A stretch of DNA of 64,000 nt from JAIBJN01 sp963775395 (GCA_963775395.1 CAVZIX010000020.1:1-64000), one strand, 5' to 3'; positions 8,176-16,640 are shown, numbered from the stretch's first letter. A program made the numbers and translations. The notes: generated from the sequence alone by a model not told the origin.

Positions 8176-9059
8176 CAGCCGCAATCGACTAGGAACTCGT
8201 CGAGGAGCGCGAAGTACGCTTCGGGCTCCTCGGCCCACGGCCGGTGGGCGCTGCGCTCGAGCACGGCGAAGCGCGCGCGGCCCGGCGCCAGCGCCTGCCA
8301 CGTCAGATGCGCGATCCTGGGCGTCGTGAGGCCGTCCCAGCGGCCGGTGACGACGAGCACCGGCAGCTCGAGCTCGCCCAGCCGGGATAGCGGGTCGAAC
8401 CCGGTAAGCGTCCCGGTCACCTCCCATTCCGGGTCGGATCCGATCAGCGCCTCATAGGCGTCCAGCCGTACTCCCTCCGCCTCGTCGCGCTCGAGCTGCG
8501 GTCGCCTCTCCGGATCGGCCCACTCCAGCCGCTCGAGCACGCCTTCGAAGAGCTCCTGGTAGCGCGGGTCGAGCGACCTCACGCCCTCCGCTCGGAAGGC
8601 GAGCAGCTGCTCCCAGCGCTCGGGAGCCTGCTCCCGCAGGGCTTCGTTGACCCGGTCGATGTTGCCCTCCTGCCAGGTCTGCGCACTGACCTGGGCGTTG
8701 CTGAGCACGAGCGCGTCGAGCGCTCCCGGGTAGGCCAGCGCGTGGGCGAGCGCCGGGAGGCCGCCGAACGAGAGTGCGACCATGGCCGTCCGGTCGCCGC
8801 CAACGTGCAATCGGACGCCCTCGAGCGCTGCCGCATAGCGCTCGACCGTGTGGTCTACCGCGGGGCCCGAGCGCCCCGTGCCCGGGTAGTCGAGGTAGGC
8901 GACCATGCGGCGGTCGGCGAGGCGCGAGAACCACGGGTGGTAGTGCGCGTGCCCCACTCCGGGCCCGCCGCCGGCGAGGATCACGAGCGGGCCTTCGCCC
9001 TCCAGCTCGACGTAGACGCGCCCGGCGTCCGTCTCGACGTGCTCGCCGCTGCCGTGCAC
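8172..9059 (-). CDS. Alpha/beta hydrolase (proline iminopeptidase-like)
   Basis: Hydrolase of 295 residues. The oxyanion region is VILAGGGPGVGHAHYHPWF, the nucleophile elbow ALSFGG has Ser near residue 96, the acid lies in TGRWDGLT and the catalytic His in ERSAHRPW. The catalytic triad therefore looks complete. The GTG start at 9059 is chosen because the next upstream gene ends at 9067; no strong ribosome-binding site is visible. It follows the aminomethyltransferase gene with a 7-base gap, so it may belong to the same catabolic operon. The substrate is unknown. Confidence 0.83.
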   Translation of the reverse strand: MHGSGEHVETDAGRVYVELEGEGPLVILAGGGPGVGHAHYHPWFSRLADRRMVAYLDYPGTGRSGPAVDHTVERYAAALEGVRLHVGGDRTAMVALSFGGLPALAHALAYPGALDALVLSNAQVSAQTWQEGNIDRVNEALREQAPERWEQLLAFRAEGVRSLDPRYQELFEGVLERLEWADPERRPQLERDEAEGVRLDAYEALIGSDPEWEVTGTLTGFDPLSRLGELELPVLVVTGRWDGLTTPRIAHLTWQALAPGRARFAVLERSAHRPWAEEPEAYFALLDEFLVDCGC

Positions 9060-9066
9060 GGCCGGA

Positions 9067-10173
9067 CTAGCTGCGCGGCCTCGTCTTCTGCGGGTCGTAG
9101 ATCGGGAAGTCGTCCACGGTCGCCGAGACGGTGCCGTCGCCGAGGGCGACGTCGACCGTTTCGCCCTTCCCCGCGAACCGCGTCTCGAGAACGGCCATGC
9201 CGATGACCTTGCCGAGGGTCGGGCTCTCGGCCGGGCTCGTGAGCGTGCCCGCTGCCTCGCCGTCCTTCGTCACGGCGGCGCCGTACTCGGGCACGTCCGA
9301 GCCGTCCACGACCAGCGTGACGAGGCGCTTCGGCGGGCTCTTCGCGGTCTCCTCGAGCGCCGCCTTCCCGTGAAAGTCGCCCGCGTCGAGGCGGATGACC
9401 TTGTCCAGCGACATGTCGAAGGGGTCGGTCTCGTGCTGGAAGTAGTCGTAGCCGATGAAGATGAGCCCCGATTCGATGCGGAGGCTCTCGACGGCGGAGA
9501 GGCCGTACGGCTTCGCGCCCGCCTCTGTGAGGACGCCCCAGAGCTCGGCGGCGTAGTCCGGCTCGGTGAAGATCTCGTAGCCGAGCTCGCCCGAGTAGCC
9601 GGTGCGCGAGACCCACGCGGGCACCTTGCCGACGTGCACCTGGTGGGGGAGGAAGCGGAAGTAGCCCAGGCTCTCGACGTCCTCGTCGACGAGGTCGGCG
9701 AGCACCTCCCGCGACCGCGGCCCCTGGAGCTGGAGGTGAGGCAGCTTCTCGGTGATCGGCTCGATGGCCACGTCGAGCCCGGACACGACGTCGAGCATGT
9801 GGTCGAGGTCGGTGTCGAGCGCGGTGATCACCCAGGCGCTCGAGTCCGTGAACTTGAAGACCGTGCCGTCGCCGACCATCTTCCCGTTCTCGTCGCAGAA
9901 GGGCGCGTAGCGGATCTGGCCGATCTCCAGCCCGAGCATGTCGTTGGTGAAGACCCGGTCGGCCGCGGCGAGCGCGTCCGGGCCGCTGAAGTCCCACTTG
10001 CGCAGGGGTGACTCGTCCCAGACGCCGACGTCCTTGCGCACGGCGTGGTGCTCGGCGACCGCGTCGCCGAACTCGGTCGGCCAGTACCAGTTCTCCCACT
10101 CCATGAACTCGGCGCCGAGCTCGCGCTGGACGCCGTCGAACGCCGTGCGGATGGTCGCTGCGTCGGTGCTCAC
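9067..10173 (-). CDS. GcvT-like tetrahydrofolate-dependent aminomethyltransferase
   Basis: Protein of 368 residues of the glycine-cleavage T-protein/DmdA/dimethylglycine-oxidase folate family. Recognisable parts include GVWDESPLRKWDFSGPDA, HLQLQGPRSREVLADL, SRTGYSGELGYEIF and YGLSAVESLRIESGLIFIG. These correspond to the folate-binding GCV_T fold and its C-terminal barrel. It would move a C1 unit from a methylated amine intermediate to tetrahydrofolate. The GTG start at 10173 directly abuts the IclR regulator's stop codon. A FAD amine oxidase lies divergently at 11007. Together they resemble a dimethylglycine or sarcosine oxidase split into two polypeptides. Confidence 0.82.
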   Translation of the reverse strand: MSTDAATIRTAFDGVQRELGAEFMEWENWYWPTEFGDAVAEHHAVRKDVGVWDESPLRKWDFSGPDALAAADRVFTNDMLGLEIGQIRYAPFCDENGKMVGDGTVFKFTDSSAWVITALDTDLDHMLDVVSGLDVAIEPITEKLPHLQLQGPRSREVLADLVDEDVESLGYFRFLPHQVHVGKVPAWVSRTGYSGELGYEIFTEPDYAAELWGVLTEAGAKPYGLSAVESLRIESGLIFIGYDYFQHETDPFDMSLDKVIRLDAGDFHGKAALEETAKSPPKRLVTLVVDGSDVPEYGAAVTKDGEAAGTLTSPAESPTLGKVIGMAVLETRFAGKGETVDVALGDGTVSATVDDFPIYDPQKTRPRS

Positions 10174-10953
10174 TTATCCCTCCTTCGCCGTTGGGCGCCA
10201 GCCTAAAGCGTCGGAGACCGCCGTCGCACGCGCGAGCAGCGGGTCGAGCGCGCGCGTCATCGCGTCCTCGCCGAAGCGCGAGGCCGGCCCCTGAACGCCG
10301 AGAACCGCCGCGAGCTCGCCGTCGCTCCCGCGCACCGGCGCCGCGAGGGCGTTCAGGTCCTCCTCGCGCTCCCCGACGGCCCCGGCCCAGCCCTGCCCGC
10401 GGACGCGCTCGACCTCGCGGGCGAGAGCCTCTCTGTCCACGACGGTGCGCCCGGTGAAGGAGTGCAGGCGGCCCGGCGGGAGCGCGACGTCGCCGAACGC
10501 GAGGGCGACCTTGCCCGTCGCGGTCGCGTGCGCCACGCTCGGCCTGCCGACGCGGGCGACGCTCTGCACGGAGGACGAGCTCTGGACGAAGTCGACGGTT
10601 ACGGCGTCGGGGTCTCCCGGCGCGGAGAGCGTCGTCGTCTCGCCGGTCTCGTCCGCGAGCGCGCGAAGGTGTGGCCGGGCGACTTCTCGGAGGTCGAGCC
10701 GCGCCAGGACTGCGTTCCCGAGCGCGATGAGCCGCAGCCCGAGCCGGTAGCGGCCGGTCTCGGGGACGTGCTCGACCAGGCCGGACTCCGCGAGCGTGGA
10801 GAGGAGCCGCGACACTGAGCTGGGATGGAGCCCGGTACGGCGCGCGAGCTCGTTCGTCCCGAGCTCCCCGCCCTCGGCCAGCGCGTCGATGACCGAGGCC
10901 GCGCGCTCGACCGCCGCCACGCGCCGCGTGGCTGGCTTTCCCGTTCGGGCCAT
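10174..10953 (-). CDS. IclR-family transcriptional regulator
   Basis: Regulator of 259 residues. The N-terminal winged helix-turn-helix spans about residues 12-70 (ELARRTGLHPSSVSRLLSTL). It is followed by the IclR effector domain, with PSVAHATATGKVALAF and GAVGEREEDLNALAAPVRG. It is co-directional with the aminomethyltransferase gene and divergent from the FAD oxidase at 11007, so it most likely controls both transcription units from the 53-base intergenic region. The ligand is unknown; a methylated amine or its oxidation product is an inference from context. Confidence 0.9.
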   Translation of the reverse strand: MARTGKPATRRVAAVERAASVIDALAEGGELGTNELARRTGLHPSSVSRLLSTLAESGLVEHVPETGRYRLGLRLIALGNAVLARLDLREVARPHLRALADETGETTTLSAPGDPDAVTVDFVQSSSSVQSVARVGRPSVAHATATGKVALAFGDVALPPGRLHSFTGRTVVDREALAREVERVRGQGWAGAVGEREEDLNALAAPVRGSDGELAAVLGVQGPASRFGEDAMTRALDPLLARATAVSDALGWRPTAKEG

Positions 10954-11006
10954 GGTACGGTCAGTATGTCAGTTTTGAAACACTATTGCCCAGGAGGCAA
11001 CAAGAG
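10954..11006. promoter_or_regulatory. Divergent promoter region, candidate IclR operator
   Basis: This 53-base gap between the IclR gene and the FAD oxidase is noticeably AT-richer than its surroundings. It contains GTTTTGAAAC at 10972-10981, a short inverted repeat (GTTT-2-AAAC). The ribosome-binding site AGGAGG at about 10992 serves the ATG at 11007. Operator function is inferred from position only. Confidence 0.45.
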
Positions 11007-12326
11007 ATGTCCGACCTGCCCGTCTCGCCCCGCTTCGTCGTCGTCGGAGCCGGGATCCACGGCCTCTCCACCGCGTACCACCTCGCGAAGGAGCTCCGCA
11101 CGCGCGGCGCCGGCTCGGGCGCGGACGTGGTCGTCCTCGAGAAGTCGGAGCCGGGCGCGGGAGCCTCGGGCATCGCCTGCGGCGTCGTTCGCAACAACTA
11201 CTTCCAGCCGGCCATGAGCGAGCTCATGCAGGCGTGCGTGGAGGTCTGGGAGTCCGACCCGGATGCCTATGCGTACAACCCGGTCGGCTACATGGCGCTC
11301 GGGCCGTCCGGCCAGGAGTCCGACCTCGCCGCCACCTTCGAGCGGCAGGAGGCGATCGGCTACCGCTCGACGTTCGTCACCGGCGAGGCCGAGGTGGACG
11401 CCTACATGAAGGAGATCTTCCCCGACTGGCGCGCCCAGGGCGTGACCGCGTGCCTCCACGAGCACCAGGGCGGCTTCGCCTTCAACCGCGAGTCCGTGCT
11501 CGGGCTGGCCGGGAAGTGCCGCGAGGAGGGCGTCGAGATCCTGACGGGAGTCGAGGTCAGGGCCCTCGAGCTTGCAGGCGACGGAACCGTCGGCTCGGTC
11601 GAGACGAGCCGTGGTCGCCTCGAGGTCGGCGAGCAGCTCGTCGTCGCGCCCGGGCCGTGGGCGAGGCGCTTCTGGTCGATGCTCGAGCTGCCTCCAGCGA
11701 TCGACGTGCGCACGCCCGCCGGCGACGTGATCGAGGACCAGCCGATGTGGACGTACTGGAACCTCCAGGAGGGCGAGATCCAGGTCGACCCGCAGATGTT
11801 CGCGACCGCCGACGGGAGCGCGCCCCCGGTCGTCCATCTCGACACCGACGCGCCCCTCTACACCGACGAGGGCGAGCTGGTCACCGACGAGCTCTGGGGC
11901 ATCTACTACAAGCGCGACCGCCACGGCGTGCAGGGCGGCGCGTCGCCGCTCGTCGTCGACGGAGACGTCGAGCTCGACCCCTACCCGTCCACGACCGACG
12001 TCGACGCGACCTTCCCGGACATGTGGTGCGCCGCGCTCTCGCACGCGATGAGCCGCTTCGAGGGCTGCAGGCCGCGTTACAAGATGGCCCGCTCGGGCGG
12101 CGTCGGCGCCTTCACGGTCGACAACTTCCCGGTCTTCGACTACATGCGCCCGAACGTCTACACGATCCTCGACTCGAACCACGGCTACAAGATGATCGGG
12201 GTCGGCCGCGAGGTGGCGAAGGTCCTCCTCGGCGACCACTCGAGCCTCCTGCACCCGTTCCGCTTCGAGCGCTTCGCCACGGGCGACCTCCACCCGGTCT
12301 CGAGCTCCCCCTACCCCTGGTCCTAA
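11007..12326 (+). CDS. FAD-dependent amine oxidoreductase (sarcosine/dimethylglycine oxidase-like, DAO family)
   Basis: Flavoprotein of 439 residues starting with a dinucleotide-binding motif (FVVVGAGIHGLSTAYHLAKE). It continues with EPGAGASGIACGVVRNNYF and ends with VDNFPVFDYM, SNHGYKMIGVGREV, as in sarcosine oxidase beta subunits and the oxidase half of dimethylglycine oxidase. The ATG at 11007 is preceded by AGGAGG. It probably demethylates a secondary or tertiary amine such as dimethylglycine or sarcosine. The methylene group would then be captured on folate by the GcvT-like protein encoded divergently at 9067-10173. It is a paralogue of the mgdA-like subunit at 18998-20212. Confidence 0.85.
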   Translation: MSDLPVSPRFVVVGAGIHGLSTAYHLAKELRTRGAGSGADVVVLEKSEPGAGASGIACGVVRNNYFQPAMSELMQACVEVWESDPDAYAYNPVGYMALGPSGQESDLAATFERQEAIGYRSTFVTGEAEVDAYMKEIFPDWRAQGVTACLHEHQGGFAFNRESVLGLAGKCREEGVEILTGVEVRALELAGDGTVGSVETSRGRLEVGEQLVVAPGPWARRFWSMLELPPAIDVRTPAGDVIEDQPMWTYWNLQEGEIQVDPQMFATADGSAPPVVHLDTDAPLYTDEGELVTDELWGIYYKRDRHGVQGGASPLVVDGDVELDPYPSTTDVDATFPDMWCAALSHAMSRFEGCRPRYKMARSGGVGAFTVDNFPVFDYMRPNVYTILDSNHGYKMIGVGREVAKVLLGDHSSLLHPFRFERFATGDLHPVSSSPYPWS

Positions 12327-12335
12327 GAGCCACGT

Positions 12336-12352
12336 CCGGGGTCTGACCCCGG
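12336..12352. repeat. 17-bp perfect palindrome, possible terminator/REP-like element
   Basis: CCGGGGTCTGACCCCGG is two perfect 8-base arms around one T. It lies 10 bases after the FAD oxidase stop codon. It could form a hairpin terminator, though no T-run follows, or be a member of a dispersed palindromic repeat family. Confidence 0.6.
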
Positions 12353-12443
12353 GCACGGCCCTTTCGGCGGGACATGGCTGGGGAGCGGATCTCATTCGCC
12401 CTGCTCAACGCGGACGTGGGCGTCCACAGGCGTCCGCCGCGGG

Positions 12444-12476
12444 CATGGCCAAGTGCCTGGCACCTGGGCGTGGCCG
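12444..12476. repeat. Dispersed ~33-bp palindromic repeat, copy A
   Basis: The core is GTGCCTGGCAC. The reverse complement of this segment matches 24281-24313 at about 31 of 33 bases. It lies in the 157-base intergenic region 12327-12483, which shows no convincing gene. Confidence 0.65.
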
Positions 12477-12483
12477 GAGGGGA

Positions 12484-13701
12484 CTAGTCCGCGCCGTCGT
12501 CGAGGCCGAGGCGGCGGGCGAGCCAGGCCTTCGTCGTCGACTGGACGAGCAGCGTGACCAGGATGGCCATGGCCACGACGGTGACGAGCTCCGTCTCGTA
12601 GGGCACGCCCTCTGCAATGAGGATGCCGGCGAGCGCCGCGGGGACGACGCCCGTCTCGCGCGTCCAGGCCACGAACGCGATCTCCTCCCGCTGCCAGCGC
12701 CCGCGCCTGTCCAGGAGCAGGCACGCGAGCACCGTGAGCGGGCGGGCGACGAGGATCAGGGCGGCGATCGTCGCCAGGGCGGGGAGGGCCTCGTCGGCGA
12801 AGTCGTCGAAGGGGATGTTCGCGCCCAGCGTGATGAAGACGAACATCACCATCAGGTCCGCCGAGGTGGCGACGAAGGTACGCATGTCGCGCTCGCGCTC
12901 CGAGTGCATCCCGAGCCCGAGCTCGTCCATGTTGGAGACGATCAGCCCGGCGATGAACGCACCGAGGTAACCGCTGCCGCCGGCGAAGTCGATCGTGAAG
13001 TACCCGCCGGTGACGACGAGGAGGACGGCGATCCCAGGTGACTCACGCCAGACACCGAAGCGCCTCGAGGAGATCGCGAGGGCGAGGAGGACGCCGAACG
13101 CGACGCCGAGGCCGGTCGAGATCGCGATGTCCGTGACGAACTCCCACAGCGGGTCGGCGAGCGTCTCGCCCTCGCCGAGCACGAAAGCTGCCACGGCGAG
13201 TGCAAGCACTGCCCCGCTCGGGTCGTTGAGCGCCGACTCGGCGACGACGGTCTGCCGCACCTTCGCGCGCAGGCCCATCCGCTCGAAGAGCGGGATGAGA
13301 ATGGCCGGGTCCGTCGGCGCGAGAACGGCCCCCACGAGGAGACCGGCCTCGAAGGGCAGGTCGAAGGCGAGTGCCGCGACCGAGCCGGTGATCACCGCTG
13401 TGAGCACGACGCCGGGGACGGCGAGAAAACCGAGCCCCACGGCGACCGGCCGCAACACGCTGAACGCGAGGCCGAGCCCGCCGTAGAAGAGGATCATCGA
13501 GACGCCCAGCGTCAGGAGGATCTGGACGGCGACCGACTCGAGCGGGAGATCGAGCTCGCCGATCGCGTGGGGCCCCAGCAACGCGCCCGCCCCGACCAGC
13601 ACGAGCATCCGCGGAACCCGCAGGATCCCCGCCACGAGCTCCGAAAGGAGCCCGGCCGCGAGCAGCAGGGCGATGATCTCGACGACGTCGCGGGCCGACA
13701 C
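12484..13701 (-). CDS. CPA1-type Na+(K+)/H+ antiporter
   Basis: Integral membrane protein of 405 residues with about 12 hydrophobic helices. It carries the family signatures GAVLAPTDPAIL near residue 125 and AESALNDPSGAV near residue 158, whose acidic residues form the ion-binding site. The protein ends soon after the last helix, without a long regulatory tail. It exchanges monovalent cations for protons at the cytoplasmic membrane. It stands alone on the minus strand between the FAD oxidase and a plus-strand pair of small membrane proteins. Confidence 0.92.
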   Translation of the reverse strand: MSARDVVEIIALLLAAGLLSELVAGILRVPRMLVLVGAGALLGPHAIGELDLPLESVAVQILLTLGVSMILFYGGLGLAFSVLRPVAVGLGFLAVPGVVLTAVITGSVAALAFDLPFEAGLLVGAVLAPTDPAILIPLFERMGLRAKVRQTVVAESALNDPSGAVLALAVAAFVLGEGETLADPLWEFVTDIAISTGLGVAFGVLLALAISSRRFGVWRESPGIAVLLVVTGGYFTIDFAGGSGYLGAFIAGLIVSNMDELGLGMHSERERDMRTFVATSADLMVMFVFITLGANIPFDDFADEALPALATIAALILVARPLTVLACLLLDRRGRWQREEIAFVAWTRETGVVPAALAGILIAEGVPYETELVTVVAMAILVTLLVQSTTKAWLARRLGLDDGAD

Positions 13702-13724
13702 GTTGCGGATTCTCCTCCGCGCCG

Positions 13725-13994
13725 ATGACGGTTGCGCTGCGGAGCGCCGTGGGGAACGATCCCCAGGTGCTCCTCGTCGTCTTCGCGCCGAGCGGTTTTC
13801 CTCAGCTCATGTTCTTCTTGACCCTCGCGATCGCGATGTACCTGACCGTCATCGAGCTGCGCGAGCTCGAGCCGCCGCCGCACTGGAAGTGGTGGGCCTG
13901 GTGGCTTTCGCTCGTCTTCCTGACCCATTTCGTCGGCTATCTCGTCCTTCGGGGCTACTCTGCCTACCGACGCCGCGCCCAAGCCCGAGCCTAG
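13725..13994 (+). CDS. Small two-helix membrane protein
   Basis: Protein of 89 residues with two hydrophobic segments (LMFFLTLAIAMYLTVI and WWAWWLSLVFLTHFVGYLVL) joined by a short ELREL-PPPH linker. The C-terminus is basic (RGYSAYRRRAQARA), which fits a cytoplasmic end. I do not recognise the family. It is followed closely by another small membrane-anchored protein, so the two may be co-transcribed. Confidence 0.6.
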   Translation: MTVALRSAVGNDPQVLLVVFAPSGFPQLMFFLTLAIAMYLTVIELRELEPPPHWKWWAWWLSLVFLTHFVGYLVLRGYSAYRRRAQARA

Positions 13995-14022
13995 GCCGTT
14001 CAGGGACCGGCCGCTCGGGCGA

Positions 14023-14304
14023 GTGGCGATGCTGCTCGCGGTGCTCCTGCTCGCGTTCATCGCGCTGAAGACCTGCGCGGCGCGCGACGAGGAGATCAGC
14101 TTCGAGGAGGCCGAGGCGATCGCGAGGGACGAGGTCGACTTCGTGCCCGACAAGGTTCTCGTTCGCGGCGTCCAGCGCGGGCTTGATGCCCAGCTGTTCT
14201 GGGCCGTGTCCCTCTCGACGGAAAGTGCCACCGGCGTCATAGAGGAGTGCGCGACGGTCCTCGTGGACGCAGAGACGGGGGAGACGCAGCAAGAACCGTG
14301 CTAG
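14023..14304 (+). CDS. Small membrane-anchored protein with PepSY-like extracytoplasmic domain
   Basis: Protein of 93 residues. One N-terminal hydrophobic segment (MLLAVLLLAFIALKTC) is followed by a soluble domain containing EEAEAIARDEVDFVPDK and a cysteine pair (ECATVLVDAE ... EPC). The helix plus beta pattern resembles a single PepSY domain, but this is a weak call. The start is the GTG at 14023 or the ATG two codons later. The open frame continues upstream without another good start. Confidence 0.5.
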   Translation: MAMLLAVLLLAFIALKTCAARDEEISFEEAEAIARDEVDFVPDKVLVRGVQRGLDAQLFWAVSLSTESATGVIEECATVLVDAETGETQQEPC

Positions 14305-14445
14305 CGCGGCCTGTGTGGTCTTTGCACACTCGTAGCGGGAAAAGGTGGGCCTCGGGCACCTGGGACACATCCGACGGGTTTCGTACGCTCGCCTGGCTCT
14401 GTCTAGCGGTGCATTAGCTGGCGTCGTCCCGAGGAGGACTTCCTG

Positions 14446-15942
14446 ATGACATCGTCGCTGGCGTCCGTGTTGTCGACGCTTCTTGCGCAGGCTCCCACGC
14501 TCGAGGAGGTCAACGCCAAGGTCGACCTCGACAGTCTGATCCTGCTGGAAGTCTTCTACTTCTTCACCGTCGTGATCATGTGGCTGATCCACGTCGGCTT
14601 CATGGCGTACGAAGCGGGCGTCGCGCGCCGCAAGAACATCATGTCGACGGCGATGAAGAACATCCTCACCATCGCCGTCGTCACGCCGAGCTTCTACTAC
14701 TTCGGCTGGTACATCTACGGGTGCTTCGAGCACGGCGGCCCGGCCGAGGGACATGCCGGCCCGGCCGAGTTCCCGGGGTTCTGCGGTCTGACGGCCCCGT
14801 GGAGCGAGGGCATGGCCGGCAACCTCGAGTCCAGCCTCACCGGCCATCTGAGCCTCGTCTTCTTCCTCGCGTTCCTGCTCTTCTCGTGGACGACGGCCTC
14901 GATCATGTCGGGCGCGCTCATCGAGCGCGTGCGCCTCTCCGCCTTCCTCATCCTCGCGGTCGTCCTCGGCTCCGGCGTCTGGATCATGGACGCGGCGTGG
15001 GGTTGGAGCGCCGGCGGCTGGCTCACGACCAACTACGGCTTCCACGACTCGATCGCCTCACTGGTCGTCCACGGCGTCGCCGGGGCCTTCACGCTCGGAG
15101 TGCTGCTGAACCTCGGGCCACGCATAGGCAAGTTCGACGCCCTGGGGCGGGCGAGGACGTTCAGACCCCACAACACGCACCTGACGCTGATGGGTCTGAT
15201 GCTGATCTTCACCGGCTTCTACGGCTTCTACGCCGCCTGCCTGTTCATCCAGTCGACGGCGTTCCCGGGGTGGCTCAACATCTATCTGTCGCCGACGACC
15301 CTCGGCACCATCGCCATGGTGATCACGTTCGGCTTCGCAGGCGGCTTCACCGGCGGCTGGATCGCCAGCAAGGGCGATCCCTTCTGGACGTTGTCGGGCG
15401 GTCTCGCGGGTGTGATCTCGGTTTCAGCGGGCGCCGACGTCTACCACCCGTCGCTCGCGTACCTGCTCTCCGCGTCGGGCGGAATGCTGGCCGTGTGGGC
15501 CGGGACCTACATCGAGAAGAAGCTGCGCGTCGACGATGCGGTGGGAGCGGTGGCCGTCCACGGCGTCTGCGGCTTCTACGGCGTGTTCCTCGTCGGCATT
15601 TTCGCCGGCGGGTTCCCGACCGGCGTCAACAACATCCCCACTTCGTTCGGCGGCCAGATGATGGGCATCCTCACGTTCTTCCCGCTCGCCTTCCTGCCCG
15701 GCTACATCATCAGCTGGCTTCTCATGAAGACGAACCTGCTCCGCGTCCCGCCGGAGGTCGAGCTCGAAGGCCTCGACATGGCGGAGTTCCAGCAGGACTT
15801 CTTCCCCGAGTTCGAGCGTGTCCCCGAGGTCATCGTCCTCCCGGACGGCCAGGAGGTCGAGGCCGCCCCGATCCTGATCGAGGAGTACGCGCGAGTGAAC
15901 GGGCATAGAGCCGGCGCTCCCGCGGAAAGGAGCTCGCTGTGA
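14446..15942 (+). CDS. amt: Ammonium/methylammonium transporter (Amt family)
   Basis: Membrane protein of 498 residues with 11 predicted helices. The twin pore histidines are visible at His209 (SLVVHGVAGAFTLG) and His372 (VAVHGVCGFYG). The C-terminal cytoplasmic tail of about 70 residues is longer than usual and acidic (EFQQDFFPEFERVPE). The ATG is preceded by GAGGAGG. Amt proteins conduct ammonium and methylammonium. Here it lies upstream of and opposite to the methylamine-type N-methylglutamate cluster, which makes methylammonium uptake a reasonable inference. No glnK/PII gene follows; instead, small membrane proteins follow in GTGA overlap. Confidence 0.92.
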   Translation: MTSSLASVLSTLLAQAPTLEEVNAKVDLDSLILLEVFYFFTVVIMWLIHVGFMAYEAGVARRKNIMSTAMKNILTIAVVTPSFYYFGWYIYGCFEHGGPAEGHAGPAEFPGFCGLTAPWSEGMAGNLESSLTGHLSLVFFLAFLLFSWTTASIMSGALIERVRLSAFLILAVVLGSGVWIMDAAWGWSAGGWLTTNYGFHDSIASLVVHGVAGAFTLGVLLNLGPRIGKFDALGRARTFRPHNTHLTLMGLMLIFTGFYGFYAACLFIQSTAFPGWLNIYLSPTTLGTIAMVITFGFAGGFTGGWIASKGDPFWTLSGGLAGVISVSAGADVYHPSLAYLLSASGGMLAVWAGTYIEKKLRVDDAVGAVAVHGVCGFYGVFLVGIFAGGFPTGVNNIPTSFGGQMMGILTFFPLAFLPGYIISWLLMKTNLLRVPPEVELEGLDMAEFQQDFFPEFERVPEVIVLPDGQEVEAAPILIEEYARVNGHRAGAPAERSSL

Positions 15943-16220
15943 TCGACAGCTTCCCCTTCGACAGCTGGGAAGAAGTGACCACGACGTTCTGGACGTTCGG
16001 CCCGGAGGGCTCCACCGGCACGTACATCATGACCGTGCTCGGGATCATCCTCATGGTGGCCTCGATCGTGTACTGGGTCTGGCTCGAGAACGTGAAGCTG
16101 AGCGCCCAGGCCGCGCTGCTGCGCGGTGCTGGGGGCTTGCCTCCCGCAAGCCCGACGGCGCCGGGTCCCGGCTTCGCGGAGCCCCCCCTCGCCGGCCCCT
16201 CGACCGACCCCGGCCCGTAG
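15939..16220 (+). CDS. Small single-helix membrane protein coupled to Amt
   Basis: Protein of 93 residues starting at a GTG that overlaps the Amt stop codon (GTGA), which argues strongly for co-translation. It has a short soluble N-terminus (IDSFPFDSWEEVTTTFWTF), one transmembrane segment (YIMTVLGIILMVASIVYWVW) and a Pro/Ala/Gly-rich tail. I do not recognise the family. Position suggests an accessory or regulatory subunit of the transporter. Confidence 0.75.
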   Translation: MIDSFPFDSWEEVTTTFWTFGPEGSTGTYIMTVLGIILMVASIVYWVWLENVKLSAQAALLRGAGGLPPASPTAPGPGFAEPPLAGPSTDPGP

Positions 16221-16232
16221 AAAGGAGGCACG

Positions 16233-16385
16233 ATGGCTCGTGAAAAGCAGGTCCAGTTTCCCCCCGAGCAGTCGCCCGTGCGCTGGCTGACGCCGGCCTT
16301 GCTCCTGGCCTCCGTCGCCTGCATCGTGATCGTCGTCATCATCCTGTTCGCCCACCCGAGCGGCGAGTTCATCGGCCCCTGGTAG
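16233..16385 (+). CDS. 50-residue single-helix membrane peptide
   Basis: A short ORF with a strong ribosome-binding site (AAAGGAGG) 5 bases before the ATG at 16233 and a TAG at 16383-16385. It encodes a hydrophilic N-terminus (MAREKQVQFPPEQSPVRW), one transmembrane helix (ALLLASVACIVIVVIILF) and a short HPSGEFIGPW end. It lies 12 bases after the previous small membrane gene, making a three-gene amt unit. The function is unknown. Confidence 0.7.
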   Translation: MAREKQVQFPPEQSPVRWLTPALLLASVACIVIVVIILFAHPSGEFIGPW

Positions 16386-16406
16386 AACGGCTCCGAACCC
16401 GGGTGG

Positions 16407-16412
16407 TATAAC
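16407..16412 (+). promoter_or_regulatory. -10 element TATAAC for a leaderless transcript
   Basis: TATAAC ends 6 bases before the ATG at 16419, and no ribosome-binding site lies between. This is the usual geometry of actinobacterial leaderless mRNAs. The upstream -35 region is weak. Confidence 0.5.
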
Positions 16413-16418
16413 GAGTCA

Positions 16419-16628
16419 ATGGCGCTCTATCTTCGCTGCGGTCTCTGCGGTCGACAGCAGGCGGACGGTCTGCTCTCCCGTGGCTACTGGGGTCACCTCG
16501 AGGTGACCGAGGTCACGCTGCGCGCGTGCCCGACCTGCAAGGAGCAGCACTCCGACTGGGAGGAGCGGCTCCGGATCACAATCACGCAGAGCGGCCCCGG
16601 CTACTCCTCGGTTCAGCAGGCGTCCTGA
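16419..16628 (+). CDS. Small zinc-ribbon protein
   Basis: Protein of 69 residues with two CxxC pairs, CGLCGR near residue 7 and CPTCKEQH near residue 37, forming a likely zinc ribbon. The start ATG at 16419 is preceded by a -10 element only 6 bases away, suggesting leaderless translation. I do not recognise a named family. It is convergent with the cyclodeaminase-like gene, with a 12-base gap containing the palindrome GGCCTAGGCC. Confidence 0.72.
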   Translation: MALYLRCGLCGRQQADGLLSRGYWGHLEVTEVTLRACPTCKEQHSDWEERLRITITQSGPGYSSVQQAS

Positions 16629-16640
16629 GCTGACCTGGGC

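Noticed and set aside
12360..12483. 37-codon plus-strand ORF starting at ATG 12374
   Set aside because: It runs through the palindromic repeat, lacks a ribosome-binding site and shows no coding character.
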